Of a stretch of 64,000 nt of DNA, positions 23,779 through 34,345 are shown one piece after another. The stretch covers positions 16,713,047-16,777,046 of the forward strand of contig OU015490.1 of assembly GCA_907164885.2 (NCBI GenBank), in the 5' to 3' direction. The stretch is from Dolomedes plantarius (taxonomy: Eukaryota; Arthropoda; Arachnida; Araneae; Dolomedidae). Below the pieces are notes generated by a model. The model was given only the letters and a program-made list of their open reading frames with translations, did not search any database and was not told the DNA's origin. The translations under genes were made by a program, and so were the position numbers. The number at the start of each line of letters is the position of its first letter. Position 1 is the stretch's first letter.

Positions 23779-23947
23779 AGAGCTTGTTCACATTGCTTCA
23801 AGAGTGGAACGTTGCTTCATAAATAAAAATATAAACCAATCACAGAGCTCGTCGCAATGGCCACGTGATATGACAAACCAATCACATGTCAATGGCGACC
23901 ATTTCGGCGCCAACGGAGACACGTTACGCAAGCAATGTGAAGAAGGC
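23779..23947. mobile_element. PIF/Harbinger-type MITE, TTA target
   Basis: Left end AGAGCTTGTTCACATTGCTT and right end AAGCAATGTGAAGAAGGCT are imperfect inverted repeats. They are flanked by TTA on both sides (23776-23778 and 23948-23950). Internal ACCAATCAC motifs are shared in style with the MITE at 31621-31745. Confidence 0.7.
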
Positions 23948-24081
23948 TTATCTGTAAAAATACAGGGTGCGGCAGAAAGAACGTTTTGATTTGGAACGTC
24001 AATAACAAAACTACAAAGAAATATGGAGAAAAAAATCTTTTATACCTGAGAAGTACACAGTATGCCATTGTCATCCATTAA

Positions 24082-24235
24082 GTTTTAAAGATTACATCAG
24101 TTAAATGGCGACCGTCATTTTCGATGCAGTTCTTTCGGAAATTTTGTATGTATATGCGGACCATGTCCCGCAGAATCGCAGTGATTTATTGCGTAACTGC
24201 TGCCTTGAGTGCTTGCAAATTTTTTTCTGTGGAGC
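24082..24235 (-). pseudogene. Transposase C-terminal remnant, left arm
   Basis: The minus-strand translation reads LQALKAAVTQ, a stop, then ITAILRDMVRIYIQNFRK and CIENDGRHLTDVIF. The CIENDGRHL-type end is characteristic of the C-termini of mariner-related (DDE_3-like) transposases. No catalytic residues lie in this fragment, and it has one stop. Confidence 0.6.
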
Positions 24236-24253
24236 TATCTCAAATCAAAAGTG

Positions 24254-24418
24254 TGCCAACACCGACCAACAAATTTGCAAGCACTCGAGGCAGCAATTGC
24301 GCAATAAATCACTGTGATTCCGCGGTACATGATCCGCAGATCCATGCAAAATTTCCGAAAGAGACTTCAAGACTGCATCGAAAATGACGGTCGCCATTTA
24401 ACCGATGTAATCTTTAAA
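24254..24418 (+). pseudogene. Transposase C-terminal remnant, right arm
   Basis: The plus-strand translation gives VCQHRPTNLQALEAAIAQ, a stop, then ITVIPRYMIRRSMQNF, RKRLQDC and IENDGRHLTDVIFKT. It is the inverted partner of the left-arm frame, with the stop after AQ/TQ in the same place. That suggests the stop was already present in the sequence before the arms were duplicated. Confidence 0.65.
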
Positions 24419-24422
24419 ACTT

Positions 24423-24696
24423 GCCCGGTGGCGTAGTGGTTAAAAGTGTCAAGCTGACATCCCACAGGTCCAGGGTTCGACCCTGCGACTGGGCAAAGGT
24501 CGACTCAGCCTTTCATCCCCTGAGTGGGTCGATAAAATGAGGACCAAGCATGCTTGGGAACTAAACTCTGGGGGTCCCCCGTCAGGTTGACCACCTGACT
24601 CAGACATATGATGTATGGCACCCCAAGGTCAAGAAAGCGGAGATGGGTACCGCCGGCCCTGGTCCACATCGGACTGTTGCGCCGTGAGTTTAGTTT
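24423..24696 (+). mobile_element. tRNA-derived SINE (family S2) with perfect 15-bp target duplication
   Basis: The tRNA-like head GCCCGGTGGCGTAGTGGTTA contains the A box. The B box is GGTTCGACCCTGCGACTGGG. A long body follows (GTCGATAAAATGAGGACCAA, then AAGGTCAAGAAAGCGGAGAT and CACATCGGACTGTTGCGCCG). TAATCTTTAAAACTT occurs directly on both sides (24408-24422 and 24697-24711). Removing the insert plus one target copy restores the palindrome of the fold-back element. Confidence 0.93.
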
Positions 24697-24831
24697 TAAT
24701 CTTTAAAACTTAGTGGATGACAATGGCATACTGTGTACTTCTCAGGTATAAAAGATTTCCTTCTCTATCTTGCTTTGTAGTTTTGTTATTGACGTTCCAA
24801 ATCAGAACGTTATTTCTGCCGCACCCCTGTA

Positions 24832-26199
24832 TCATGACTTTTCCGAAAAAAAAATCAAACCTTCCTAAGACAAGGCAGCATGATATTTACAAATTAGGAT
24901 ATAATGCGTCCGTCGTAAAATAAGACACTGAAAACGAAGACATACATTGCTATCCCTGCAATGATCAGTGCTTAACCTTGTGGTAAAAACTAAAAATGCC
25001 GAAGATCTGGGATAATTTAATCCAATTTCCCTCAAACGGGCAAATGGAGGATCTATTAATAATGGTGGGATTAATTATTAAAAATAAAATATTAAAGATC
25101 ATTTATAAAAAGAGGATTCATCAAAACTTGTTAGTTTTTAACCTATTGAAATTATTAAAATACTGAATTATCAAAATTATTTGCGTTTACTAAAAAAATG
25201 TTATTGAGAGATTACTTACTAGAAATTAGTTAAAAAATCTAAAATAATTTCAAAAGTTATTTCAAAGCTAATTAAAGGCGACAGGTGGACTAAACCCGCT
25301 CTTCGGTGAAATACTCGGTTATACGAATGACTCATTCCGCGAGTCGTAACTCGTTCCTTCCGAGAAAATAATCCTACGATCGCGAATTCAAAAGGTCCAT
25401 TACGAGGAATTTATGCGTTCATTAATTTGGCCGAAGCACACAATTTTTCATCCAAAACACCCCTTTGGAGAATCCCCCGCTATAAAAGACCCGGGGCTAA
25501 GGAAATCAATTACGTTTCCGAAGTGGCAGGCAGAGAGGGAGCACCTGGTTCCGAGGCTGGAGGAGGGGTGTGGCGGCGGAGGACCCTAATTTATGTCCTA
25601 TTCGCTTTTTCTTGATTGCCGGGCATGCATAATGCCACCGACATTACAACTCATTTGCCGGAGACCCTCGTTTGTAAAAAAAGAAGGAGAAAAAACCTCC
25701 GCTTCGGCCGTTGCACACCCGTGTCGCACGTAGAAGCCGGTAGGTGCCCAAATCGTTGCAACGGACACTTGAGTGGGACTCGAACAAGCCCGCTTATTTC
25801 CGCCACGACCCCTCCGTGCACACATCGCCAGTAATAGGCTGAGATACTGACACACCCAATTACACAGATATATAAGCTGGGGATGAATAATTACTTGGGT
25901 ATTACGTAATTCGTACGCAGACATGGGTTTTGACCTAAAGAGATAAGCACACCCTGGGGCGAAGTATCCGAAAGAAAAATTCGAAGAAGTATTTCGGTGC
26001 ACTGTAAAAAAGAAATGCCGTTTTGGACATATTTTTATTCAGCACCACCAGTGCCATCCCTATATATTTTTATAGTTTTCGGAATGGAAAATACCCAATA
26101 ATGATACCTGGAATAAATTTTAAATCACTTGCTTCAAACTCAGATACATAGTACAGTCACTAGGATTTATTAACAAAGATCTGAATGATCTAACTCCTG
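24832..26199. other. Unassigned DNA with GC-rich island (25.29-25.86 kb)
   Basis: AT-rich to 25.25 kb, then a CpG-rich island. A 134-codon minus-strand frame (25598-26002) has no recognisable domain and is not called. Confidence 0.35.
25481..25488 (+). promoter_or_regulatory. TATA-box-like motif in GC-rich island
   Basis: TATAAAAG sits in a G+C-rich context (CCCCCGCTATAAAAGACCCG). There is no transcript or downstream gene evidence, so this is only a candidate core promoter. Confidence 0.15.
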
Positions 26200-26515
26200 T
26201 AATATATATAACAGTTCCGTAACTGACTGACTGACTGACGGACTGACTGAGATACAACGCACAGACCAAACCGCTGGACTTAAAGGGTTGAAATTTTGCA
26301 TGGCGATTCTTCTTATAGTGTAGGGGTGCATTTTAAGAAAGATTTTTGAAAAATTCTTCTTAGATCTTTTAAAATTAAATTTTTAAGCTCTTTTTGTAAC
26401 TTTTTTTTAAAGTTTGCATTTAAAATAATAGTTTGAGGTTTATAAAATTTATATCACGAGAAAGATCATGAAAATTCCTTTAAAATTAAATTTTTTTTTC
26501 GAATCTTTACCTCCA
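26200..26515 (+). mobile_element. Helitron family A, truncated copy A2 (5' part)
   Basis: Family-A 5' sequence from about AACAGTTCCGTAACTGACTG through CATGGCGATTCTTCTTATAG to CGAATCTTTACCTCCA. The 3' half is missing where repeat J begins. The 5' TC terminus is degenerate. Confidence 0.8.
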
Positions 26516-26667
26516 AGGCAGGTAAATGTATCCGGTTTCCAGAAGTGGGTTGTAGACCCATTTTTCAATGTGGGTTGTTCCACTCACCAAAAGCAAGTTC
26601 CCCTATGCAGTGGATTTCAACCCGGTAAAGTGAGTTTAACAACCACATTTTTTTTTCTCTGTGGGGT
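26516..26667 (-). repeat. Dispersed repeat J, copy 2
   Basis: Inverted match to 19555-19701. It directly abuts the broken edge of Helitron A2. A 10-bp direct repeat CAGGTAAATG is at 26519-26528 and 26671-26680. It may be a target duplication, although GGTAAATG also occurs inside copy 1. Confidence 0.65.
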
Positions 26668-26791
26668 GTCCAGGTAAATGGATTGCGGAGAAAAAAATCC
26701 AACCACGGATTACATCATGTTTAGAAAAACCTTTACATTAAGTTTATCAAAATATAATATGGGATGAAATGGGCTAAGGAGGATTATGAAC

Positions 26792-26854
26792 AGGACTAAA
26801 GGGAAGAAACTCCTTGAGAAAGCCAGGGTCTACTCTGGGTTGTCGTGCCACTGA
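26792..26854 (+). pseudogene. LINE (non-LTR retrotransposon) C-terminal fragment
   Basis: Twenty codons plus a stop read RTKGKKLLEKARVYSGLSCH. This matches the style of the terminal W(K)KLLEKA..GL end of non-LTR retrotransposon ORF2 proteins and the frames at 53119-53520 and 55951-56180. The rest of the element is absent or unrecognisable. Confidence 0.5.
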
Positions 26855-26865
26855 TGATGAAGATA

Positions 26866-28214
26866 TATAATTAGAAAAGTCATTACGTGTTCAATTGAAG
26901 ATGAATCATAGAGATAACGCAAATGCATAAAGAGTCATTTTATACCCACAATAGGCACAGAGCAAAAAGGGAGAATGCGAACTGCCCTTTCAGTAAGTTA
27001 TCCAGGTTGCTCACTTTAAAGATATAATTTATTTAAACGCCAGAGGGTATACATGTGACGCGCTTACCCACCCAGCTGGATTAAAACAGCAATGAGATTA
27101 TGTTAACACGTGAGATTCTGTGAAAACAAACGACGCTATGCACTTACATAACATCCTATTTAAATATTTATTTATTACAAATGCCCGGAACATTGGCTAT
27201 GACGCCATTTGTTCACAGTAAAGGCGAGACTGCTGGCCATTCATTTAAGGGGGCGCCGTATCACCCCCTACAAGCCGGTCCCGTAATTTAGAACCGAGTC
27301 AAGTGCCGAGACCGGTACACTTGACTCCGCACTTCCACAGGTAAATTTGAGAATTTGGAGGACATTGCAGCCACGACAGCGTGCACCGGTCACCATTTAA
27401 CGTGCAAAGGTCACCATTAGTGAACACGGAAGTGGATTTGTCGGCAACAGGCATCGAACTCGCGACCCTCAGATCCCTGGCTCGACGTCTTTGCCAACCG
27501 TCCCTTGTCTTTAAATTTAGGCTGTGCGTTTGTGCTATCATTCCTGTAAAAAGGTGTTACTTTTAGTTTAGGGGGATCAGTTAGCTATCACGGAGTCTTT
27601 CTCCCTTATGGAGTCCATAGGTAAATATTGAACTGCGCAAATGCAGTAGGGATACTATACCCAGCAAACTCAATTAGGGATATGGCATTCTTGCAAACAC
27701 GGCACAATTGTGTACCGTTTTAAACCTTAACGAATACTTTACAAACAAACTCAGAACTTTACGATTGTTTAGTCAGACAAACACTTGAATCTGACAAAAA
27801 CCGAGGGTCAAAAGTTCGCGGACATATCTACACATAGAATGGCCTCCGTCAAAGAAATCAGAACTGGCTTAGGGAAAACGTATTATAGTTTCTCCGAGCA
27901 GGAGTATGATTATCTCCTCTCGACCAAAGTGGGAATAATGGAGCGGAGACAGGACCTAAATTACGCGTTGGTTATAATCAGCACTCGGAGATAATTGCAA
28001 AGCAGTTTTTAAAAATAAATACGGCGAAATATATAGAATGCGAGCTAGTTCTAGAAAATCACTTCTATTTCGTTTCATTAACTTTCTCTCAGATTACTCC
28101 TGTCTACAAAGGAAACTCAACAGTTCAAGGAAGACTGATAGCACTTTTTGTACTCCTTTTTTTTAAGTTTGAGGAAATTTATATTGAAATCACCCTCGTG
28201 AAAAATATTTATAT
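26866..28214. other. Unassigned DNA
   Basis: On the minus strand, about 27420-27490 contains a B-box-like GAGTTCGATGCCTG preceded by GGCAAAGACGTCGAGCC, which may be a decayed SINE head. Frames in the region are short and unassigned. Confidence 0.35.
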
Positions 28215-28680
28215 AATAATTACAAGATAAAAAGAACTTTTTATATACCATGTTTTTAAATTATATGTTGAATCCTATAAACTTGACAATTCTATGTATT
28301 AATAAATGCTTTTTAAAAATTTTTTGGATAAATTATGCCATCAACTTGAAAGAAAATGATCAGATGCGTAATAAAGAGGTATCAAATAAGTAATAGATCG
28401 TTTAGCTCGAGAATTATGGAAGTAACTTGCGTTTAACTTTTCGTTCCCGTCCTGGTCGATAGATGACTGCACCAGTCTACAAAACAAAATTAACTAAAAA
28501 TGAATTCAACTCTGCTTAAAGATGGCTAAAAGTATTAAAATAATGCATTGTCATAGTGTTCTGAGCTATTCTAAAAGTTTCAAATATCTAGCTAGTAGGG
28601 AAGTTAAAAATCGATTGCAAGATTTGTACTGGACAAACACGCACACAAGCAAACAAGAAAGCGAGTTAATAAAAACATGG
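28215..28680 (-). mobile_element. Repeat D, copy 5
   Basis: Full-length reverse-orientation copy from TAATTACAAGATAAAAAGAA (hairpin end) to AATAAAAACATGG. It has an extra ~60-bp segment (about 28360-28420) not seen in other copies. Confidence 0.88.
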
Positions 28681-28700
28681 TAAAAAGGGATTTTCAGCAG

Positions 28701-28701
<1 letters not shown>

Positions 28702-28741
<40 letters not shown>
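28702..28741. repeat. (TA)n microsatellite
   Basis: About 20 TA units, beginning about 20 bp after repeat D copy 5. Confidence 0.95.
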
Positions 28742-28742
<1 letters not shown>

Positions 28743-28745
<3 letters not shown>

Positions 28746-29128
28746 CGGCATAAAAAGCAGACACATTTCACTCAATGAGAAGAATTCCTTCTCCTCATTT
28801 TTACTCAATGAGATAAATTTTGTACTAGATTAACTATTTATCAAAACATTTAAAATGATTAAACTGACATGAAAATATGTAGGAATTGACACACGTGTGT
28901 GCGATGAGTGTGCATTTTTCAGTATGCCTTTCATTACTGTAATCTAATGAGTTGATTGCTATGTGAAAAAGAGCAGTTAGCTTTCGGATGCAAAACGTCT
29001 GGGACCCTTTTTTTTTCCCTGCTAAGGGACTGTTTATATTGTACATATCTTCATGTCAGTTTAATTGTTTAACATATTTAATAAATTTGTAATCAAGGTG
29101 AATATTCTCCAGTTCAACAAATTATTAA
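28743..29128. other. Unassigned DNA
   Basis: Nothing recognised. Confidence 0.4.
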
Positions 29129-29826
29129 TCTATATATATAAAACAGTTCCGTAACTGACTGACTCACTGATATACAACGAACGCACAGACCAAACCGCTG
29201 GAACTAAAGGGCTGACATTTTGCATGGCGATTCTTCTTATAGTGTAGGGGTGCACTACGAAAGATTTTTGAAAAATTCTTCTTAGATTTTTTTAAATTAA
29301 ATTTTTAAGCTGTTTTTGTAACTTTAAGTTTGCATTTAAAATAATAATTTGAGGGTTATAAAATTTATATCATTTTATTAATAGAAAGATCATAAAAAGT
29401 CCTTTAAAATGAGTTCTTTTTCGAATCTTTACCTCCATTTTTTGATTTTTGGTGAATTTTTAAAGATTAATTTTTAGAATTTAATTTATTAAATGCCAAT
29501 CACGTGATTTCTTTTTCTGGTACTTTAAATAAATTTATAGTCACGTGCATAACAACTAAATAGTCAAACAAAATATTTTTTTTTTTCTTGCTAATGCGGC
29601 AGACGATTGGACATTATCCAAAAAAATATTAAAATACAATAAAAGATATGTTCCTCAAACTGTACTATATTAACTGTACTATATTCTTTAGTATGTCCTA
29701 TGGCATTTAATTTGAATATTTTCTTCTACATTTTTTTGCCTATAAAAATATCCCTTACGATTTTTTTTTAAATATATTTTTTTGTTTTTTTTTACATCAA
29801 TTGTATACATTTATCGTCGAATTTAT

Positions 29827-29874
<48 letters not shown>

Positions 29875-29875
29875 C

Positions 29876-29918
<43 letters not shown>

Positions 29919-29924
29919 TATATG

Positions 29925-31335
29925 TACACTGCTGGCCACCCAAATTGCAACACCAAGAAAGACAAGAGATAACACAACAAAATTTATTTTGTAGATAACA
30001 TGTTGACCAAGTATCAAATGATTAAATTTATAGACCTCTGTGAAGTGTGGTTCCTGCCAAAATCAGTAGCCAGAGTAGCAGCCATTGTTGGAGATGACCG
30101 CTGCCACACGCCTCGGCATTGATTCAAAGAGACTTTGGATGAGTTCTTGGGGTACAGCAGACCAAGCAGCTTCCACACGTAGCCAAAGTTGATCTGCTGT
30201 GGAAGCTGGGGATGGAATCTGGGTCAATCGTAGAGCAACCATGGACCACATGTTTTCTATCGGCGAAAGATCCGGAGAGCGAGGCAGCCAGGGAAGCAAT
30301 TCAATCTGGCGATTGACGAAGAGCCGTTGGACAATGCGTGCCACGTGTGGTCGCGCATTATCCTGTTGAAATATGGCTGTGGGCAAGCCCTGAAGGTAAG
30401 GAAGGACAACTGGCTCCAACACCTCGGAGATGTAGCGCTGGCTGTTTAAAGTACCGGCAATGCGTACTAGAGGTGTGCGAGAGTGATATCCAATACCGCC
30501 CCATACCATAATACCCGGTGCAGGACCAGTGTGGAGGTGCATAACGCAGCTGTTCAGCATCCTCTCTTCACGGTGTCTCCAGACTCGAATGCGACCACCG
30601 TGGTGTTGCAGACAGAAGCGTGACTCGTCAGTAAAGACAATTTCATTCCATTCTGCCGTCCACATCCTTCTGTCATCGCACCATTGGCGGCGGAGACGTC
30701 TGTGGTTCTGCGTCAAGGGTAGACAAAGCAATGGACGTCTTGCGGACAGACCACTCTGCTGTAAACGGCGTCGAATGGTACGCGCAGACACTGGATGATG
30801 CGTTACAGACTGCATGTGCTGTGCTATGGTTCATGATGTGACTGAGCGATCCGTCACTGCCATGCGCACAATTTGCCTATCATCACGTGAAGTGGTGCGC
30901 AGAGGTGGATGCGATCGAACACGCCGGTCCGTCGTACCCTCCTGCATCCAACGATCACATATCCGGATTACAGTTGTTTGGTTTCTTCCAACACGACTAC
31001 CGATTTCCCTGAAAAATAATTCACAATCTCGGTAGGCCACTATCCTTCCTCTGTCGAACTCAGATACTTGATCAAAAGATGATCGCTGTTTTCGACGAGG
31101 CATAATTGATCGGTTTTTTTTTGAAAAAACCACAAGAAAAACACAATTGCTGAACTTGAAATCGTCGAAATCTCCAAGCCTTAAATAGTGTTTTGAAGTG
31201 GCGCCACAGGCGCGCGTGATGTGCGTCTGCGCTGAAATTCTAATCATTTGCATATCTCACCTCCGCTAATGCATGTTGTAAATTTCATGTTATTTGCATG
31301 TTTCCTTCAGGGTGTTGCATTTACAGTGGCCAACA

Positions 31336-31340
<5 letters not shown>
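29925..31340 (-). mobile_element. Tc1-like DD34E transposon, nearly intact
   Basis: Inverted ends TACACTGCTGGCCACCCAAA and (complement) TACACTGTTGGCCACTGTAA continue to TGCAACACC, about 30 bp. TA lies at both outer edges, within the TA tracts of Helitron A3. A single transposase frame on the minus strand fills the interior. The 1.4-kb length is normal for a Tc1-family element. Confidence 0.93.
30063..31103 (-). pseudogene. Tc1-like DD34E transposase, one premature stop
   Basis: The minus-strand frame starts MPRRKQRSS at 31103 and ends at 30063: 346 codons, the usual size for Tc1-family transposases. The N-terminus carries helix-turn-helix DNA-binding sequence (EIGSRVGRNQTTV; later SARTIRRRL). 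The catalytic triad is visible: D in VFTDESRF, D in QQDNARPH, and E in PDLSPIENMW exactly 34 residues after the second D. A single in-frame TGA at 30831-30833 (codon 91) lies between DRSVTS and TIAQHMQ; the reading frame is otherwise open throughout. The position reads like a CGA-to-TGA transition. The element is probably recent and inactive in this copy. Family assignment is firm; current activity is not supported. Confidence 0.92.
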
Positions 31341-31380
<40 letters not shown>

Positions 31381-31456
31381 TTTACATTAATGTCATACAT
31401 TAACCGTTGTATTTAATTTGAATGTACTCCGTTTCGAAGTGCGGGTTTTCAGCTAG

Positions 31457-31617
31457 TACTAAATATAAAATAGTTATCCTATTATATTCTTTGAATGAGA
31501 CATTTTTTTCCCTATCACTGCAGGTATTTTGTGTTAAGGACAGTGACCCATCCACATTGCGAATTCGTTTGCCACTTTATTATGGGGGCACTTTTTAAGT
31601 GAGCCAACACTGCTCCT
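31457..31617. other. Unassigned spacer
   Basis: Nothing recognised between the Helitron and the next MITE. Confidence 0.4.
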
Positions 31618-31620
31618 TTA

Positions 31621-31745
31621 GGGCCTGTTCACGTAGAGTCCGTCAGCTTTAAAGATTCCGTTGACGCTGATTGGTTTAATGTGTCAGTGATTGGTGTATG
31701 ATTGGTTAAAAATTTTACGCTGTCGCATTCTATGCGAACAGGCCC
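31621..31745. mobile_element. PIF/Harbinger-type MITE (125 bp), TTA target
   Basis: Ends GGGCCTGTTCACGTAGA and TCTATGCGAACAGGCCC are inverted with two mismatches. TTA is duplicated on both sides (31618-31620 and 31746-31748). The core has ATTGGTT repeats typical of such MITEs. Confidence 0.85.
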
Positions 31746-31748
31746 TTA

Positions 31749-32647
31749 GAGGATACAGTAAAGTAACATTCGAGCCTTATTCGAGATTCGAGCCCACGTA
31801 ACAGATGCCGCAGACGATATATAAGTGCTATGTAGGCGGCTGCATGAGAATATAAACACTTATGAATGTAAAGTGCTGTTTTTTTCCTTAAAAGGGATGT
31901 GACACTCTTGGAAAATGAAAATAACTATTACGATTTTAAATGAACTTTTTTTTTTTAGCGATTCAGACTGGTGCGACATTCTTCAAACGAAAATAATAAT
32001 TAGTGTAATTTTTTCTTCATCTACAGTCTAGTGATACATTCTAAAAAACTGAAAATAATTGTCATGATTGTAAAATGCTATATCTAGGATGCTAGGGGAA
32101 TAGAATACGAGTCAAAAAACAACATTTTTCAATATAAAGTAATAAAAACTGTTTTCCTTTCTACATTGTCCAAATTTCACAGTTTTAAAATGCTTAAAAC
32201 AAGTTTGTCAAGAAACGCAACGGGCTTACACTTCTTTCACCAATCGATAGAGCTAGTTGAACTTCTTCCGGCTTAATTTATTTTGTACATTTTGTGACAT
32301 ATTATTTTTCCTTGGCAACTTAGAAATTCCCTTTAGAGTGACGTGACATTGTTTGGACGAAAGCAAGATCTAAGGAATTTTTTTTTTTCTACTAGAGTAG
32401 TTCTTACATTCTTTGAAGGAAATGGCAACTACGATTTTGAAATGTTATTTTTTCCCCTTCAGGGTAAGGTATTTAAAAAATTAAGAGTACATCTCAAGTA
32501 TACATTAATTCAAACATTATTTTTACATGCAGGGAACAGTCTGTTATACATCATTCTAGGCATTAAACAGAGAAAAAAAACCAAATAACTGAATAATGTA
32601 AAAGTAAAATATAAATCATACCAACTACAAACCATTTTTATTAAGAA
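31749..32647. other. Unassigned AT-rich DNA
   Basis: Loosely repeated motif of the type GTGACATTNTT...GAAAATAAC...ATTTTNAA recurs about every 100-130 bp (31899, 31971, 32033, 32344). This suggests an old, highly diverged tandem repeat. Confidence 0.35.
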
Positions 32648-32910
32648 CTAGTATATAACCCCCGTCAAAAATGACGGAATGTTGATCAGCGTTTCAAGAG
32701 GTGATTCATCATTTTCATCGGGCATTGCTGAAAACTGTACTTAAACAGCTGTAAACAACAAAACAAAACAAAACTAAACCAAAACTGTTTCAAAAGTGAA
32801 TGACTCACCACACAGCAGGCATTGCTGAAAACGATACTTAAACAGCAGTAAACAACAATAAAATAAAACAAAAATAGAACCTGAAACACAATTTAATTAA
32901 CATTAAAATT
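32648..32910 (-). mobile_element. Helitron 3' end (family E, C-like hairpin), 5' end not found
   Basis: On the minus strand the hairpin CCGTCATTTTTGACGG is followed by GGGTTATATACTAG|T. Inside, a segment with GGCATTGCTGAAAAC, ACTTAAACAGC and GTAAACAACAA is repeated twice about 115 bp apart. The 5' terminus was not located. Confidence 0.6.
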
Positions 32911-33686
32911 AAACATTAAAAATGTAGTTATTTAAAGAGAATATGAAAAACCATGGAGTAGAATGAATTCGAAATTCAAGTGAATGACTCGTTGAATGTT
33001 GAATGTTTGCCGTGGAAAACGGTTTTCTTCTATAACATCAGTTTTGAACAAAATAGGCCCGTTTACAGGGGTGGCCGGCTAGAGAATTTCATGCGGTTGT
33101 AGGGAAGGTGGTAACTGCTAGCCGTCGAAGTTTAACGGACAGGTACTTAATATTCCGACACTGCCTCCACTTTCTTTCATCTCGTCTTATCAGTGGAGCA
33201 AGTCATACTTTCCCCTTAGCTGATATAGATTATTAAATACAAATGCGCGTAGCTATGGTTACTTGAGCACGAAGGCCACGTTTTTTGGCACTCTCTCGCC
33301 AGGAGTCGGATAAATTATGCTCGCTACGTTACACAGGAGAGGCTTTTACAAGACCCTAGGTGCCAGGCTGGGGAACAGAGATGCTTAACAGTTTCCCATG
33401 TTTAAAGACCACAGTAACAGTTAAGGGCTGAGAAATGCCCATCGAATGAAACCACACGATCTCAAAGCTATAAAGAGGCTGTGCTTGGCTCTTGGAGGTT
33501 ATGCAGTCACATTGCTTCGTGTTTCATTTTCAAAGCATGGGCCGCATCTATGAATTCCCCTTGAAAAACCTTTAATTCTTACTACTCTTTTTTTGAAGTC
33601 AGGTCGTAACATTAAAGTTCCTCACCTGGCTTTCCAGTGACAGTGGTACTTTTCAGGACTGTATGCGTCTAGTTTCCTTTCAATGG
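32911..33686. other. Unassigned DNA
   Basis: Nothing recognised; base composition is more mixed at 33060-33540. Confidence 0.4.
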
Positions 33687-34097
33687 TAATAATTACAAGA
33701 TAAAAAGAACTTTTTAGATACCATGTTTTTAAATTTTCTGTTGAATCATATAAACTTGACAATTCTATGTATTAATAAATACTTTTGAAAAATTTTTTTG
33801 ATGAATTACCCCATCAACTTGAAAGAAAATGAAGTTAATTCGCGTTTAACTTTTCGTTCCCGTCCCGGCCGATAGATGGCTGCACCAGTCTACAAAACAA
33901 AATGAACTGAAAATGAATTCAATGCTGCTTAAAGATGGCCAAAAGTATTAAAAAAACGCATCGTCATCGTGTTCCGAGCTATTCTAAAAGCTTCAAATGT
34001 TTAGCTAGTCGGGAAGTGAGTTAAAAATAGATTGCAAAATTTGTACTGGACAAACACACACACAGACAAACAAGAAAGCGAGTTAATAAAAACATGG
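33687..34097 (-). mobile_element. Repeat D, copy 6
   Basis: Full-length reverse copy with the hairpin end, GATAGATGGCTGCACCAGTC core and ATAAAAACATGG end. Confidence 0.9.
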
Positions 34098-34307
34098 TAA
34101 AAAATAACATAACCTTTAGCATTTCCTTTATTCACCAAAATAATAAGCAGCTGACAGCATTCCTTATATACGTACGAACAGAGAGAACAAAACAATTAGA
34201 GGTGAAACATCTCTATGTAAGCGCCATCTACAGGCGAATACTAAGAGTGCCACCCGCGGAGGAAGAAAACAATATTTAACAACCTCCAAAATTAAACGCA
34301 TCAGTTT

Positions 34308-34345
34308 GTTTGGTTTGGAGAGCTACGGTCAACTTTTTGCTACAC
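34308..34345 (-). mobile_element. SINE S1 tail fragment
   Basis: TTTGGTTTGGAGAGCTACGG, then TCAACTTTTTGCTACAC, matches the 3' tail of SINE S1 at 37672-37850. It stops exactly where the next TIR-like element starts. Confidence 0.6.

Larger units (their letters stand above)
23961..24831. mobile_element. Fold-back element made of two inverted transposon 3' ends
   Basis: The outer ends TACAGGGTGCGGCAGAAA and TTTCTGCCGCACCCCTGTA are inverted. The arms stay complementary for about 280 bp up to a short unpaired centre near 24236-24270: AACGTCAATAACAAAACTAC, ACAGTATGCCATTGTCATCC and AATGACGGTCGCCATTTAAC all recur inverted. TA at each end fits a Tc1/mariner-type target. A SINE occupies 24423-24696 inside the right arm. 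Each arm encodes the same transposase C-terminus, facing outward, so the element is two copies of one end joined head to head rather than a simple MITE. Confidence 0.85.
29129..31456 (+). mobile_element. Helitron family A, copy A3, split by a Tc1-like transposon
   Basis: 5' end A|TCTATATATATAAAACAG at 29129 and 3' end TTTTCAGCTAG|T at 31456. Two internal (TA)n tracts (29830-29872 and about 29879-29914) precede the Tc1-like insert, and a third follows it. Without the insert the Helitron would be about 0.9 kb and non-coding. Confidence 0.85.

Noticed and set aside
25598..26002. 134-codon minus-strand frame as a host gene
   Set aside because: It lies mostly in a GC-rich island where stop codons are rarer; no domain, signal or splice context was seen.
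30529..30798. Plus-strand 89-codon frame opposite the Tc1 transposase
   Set aside because: It is an antisense shadow of the transposase coding sequence.
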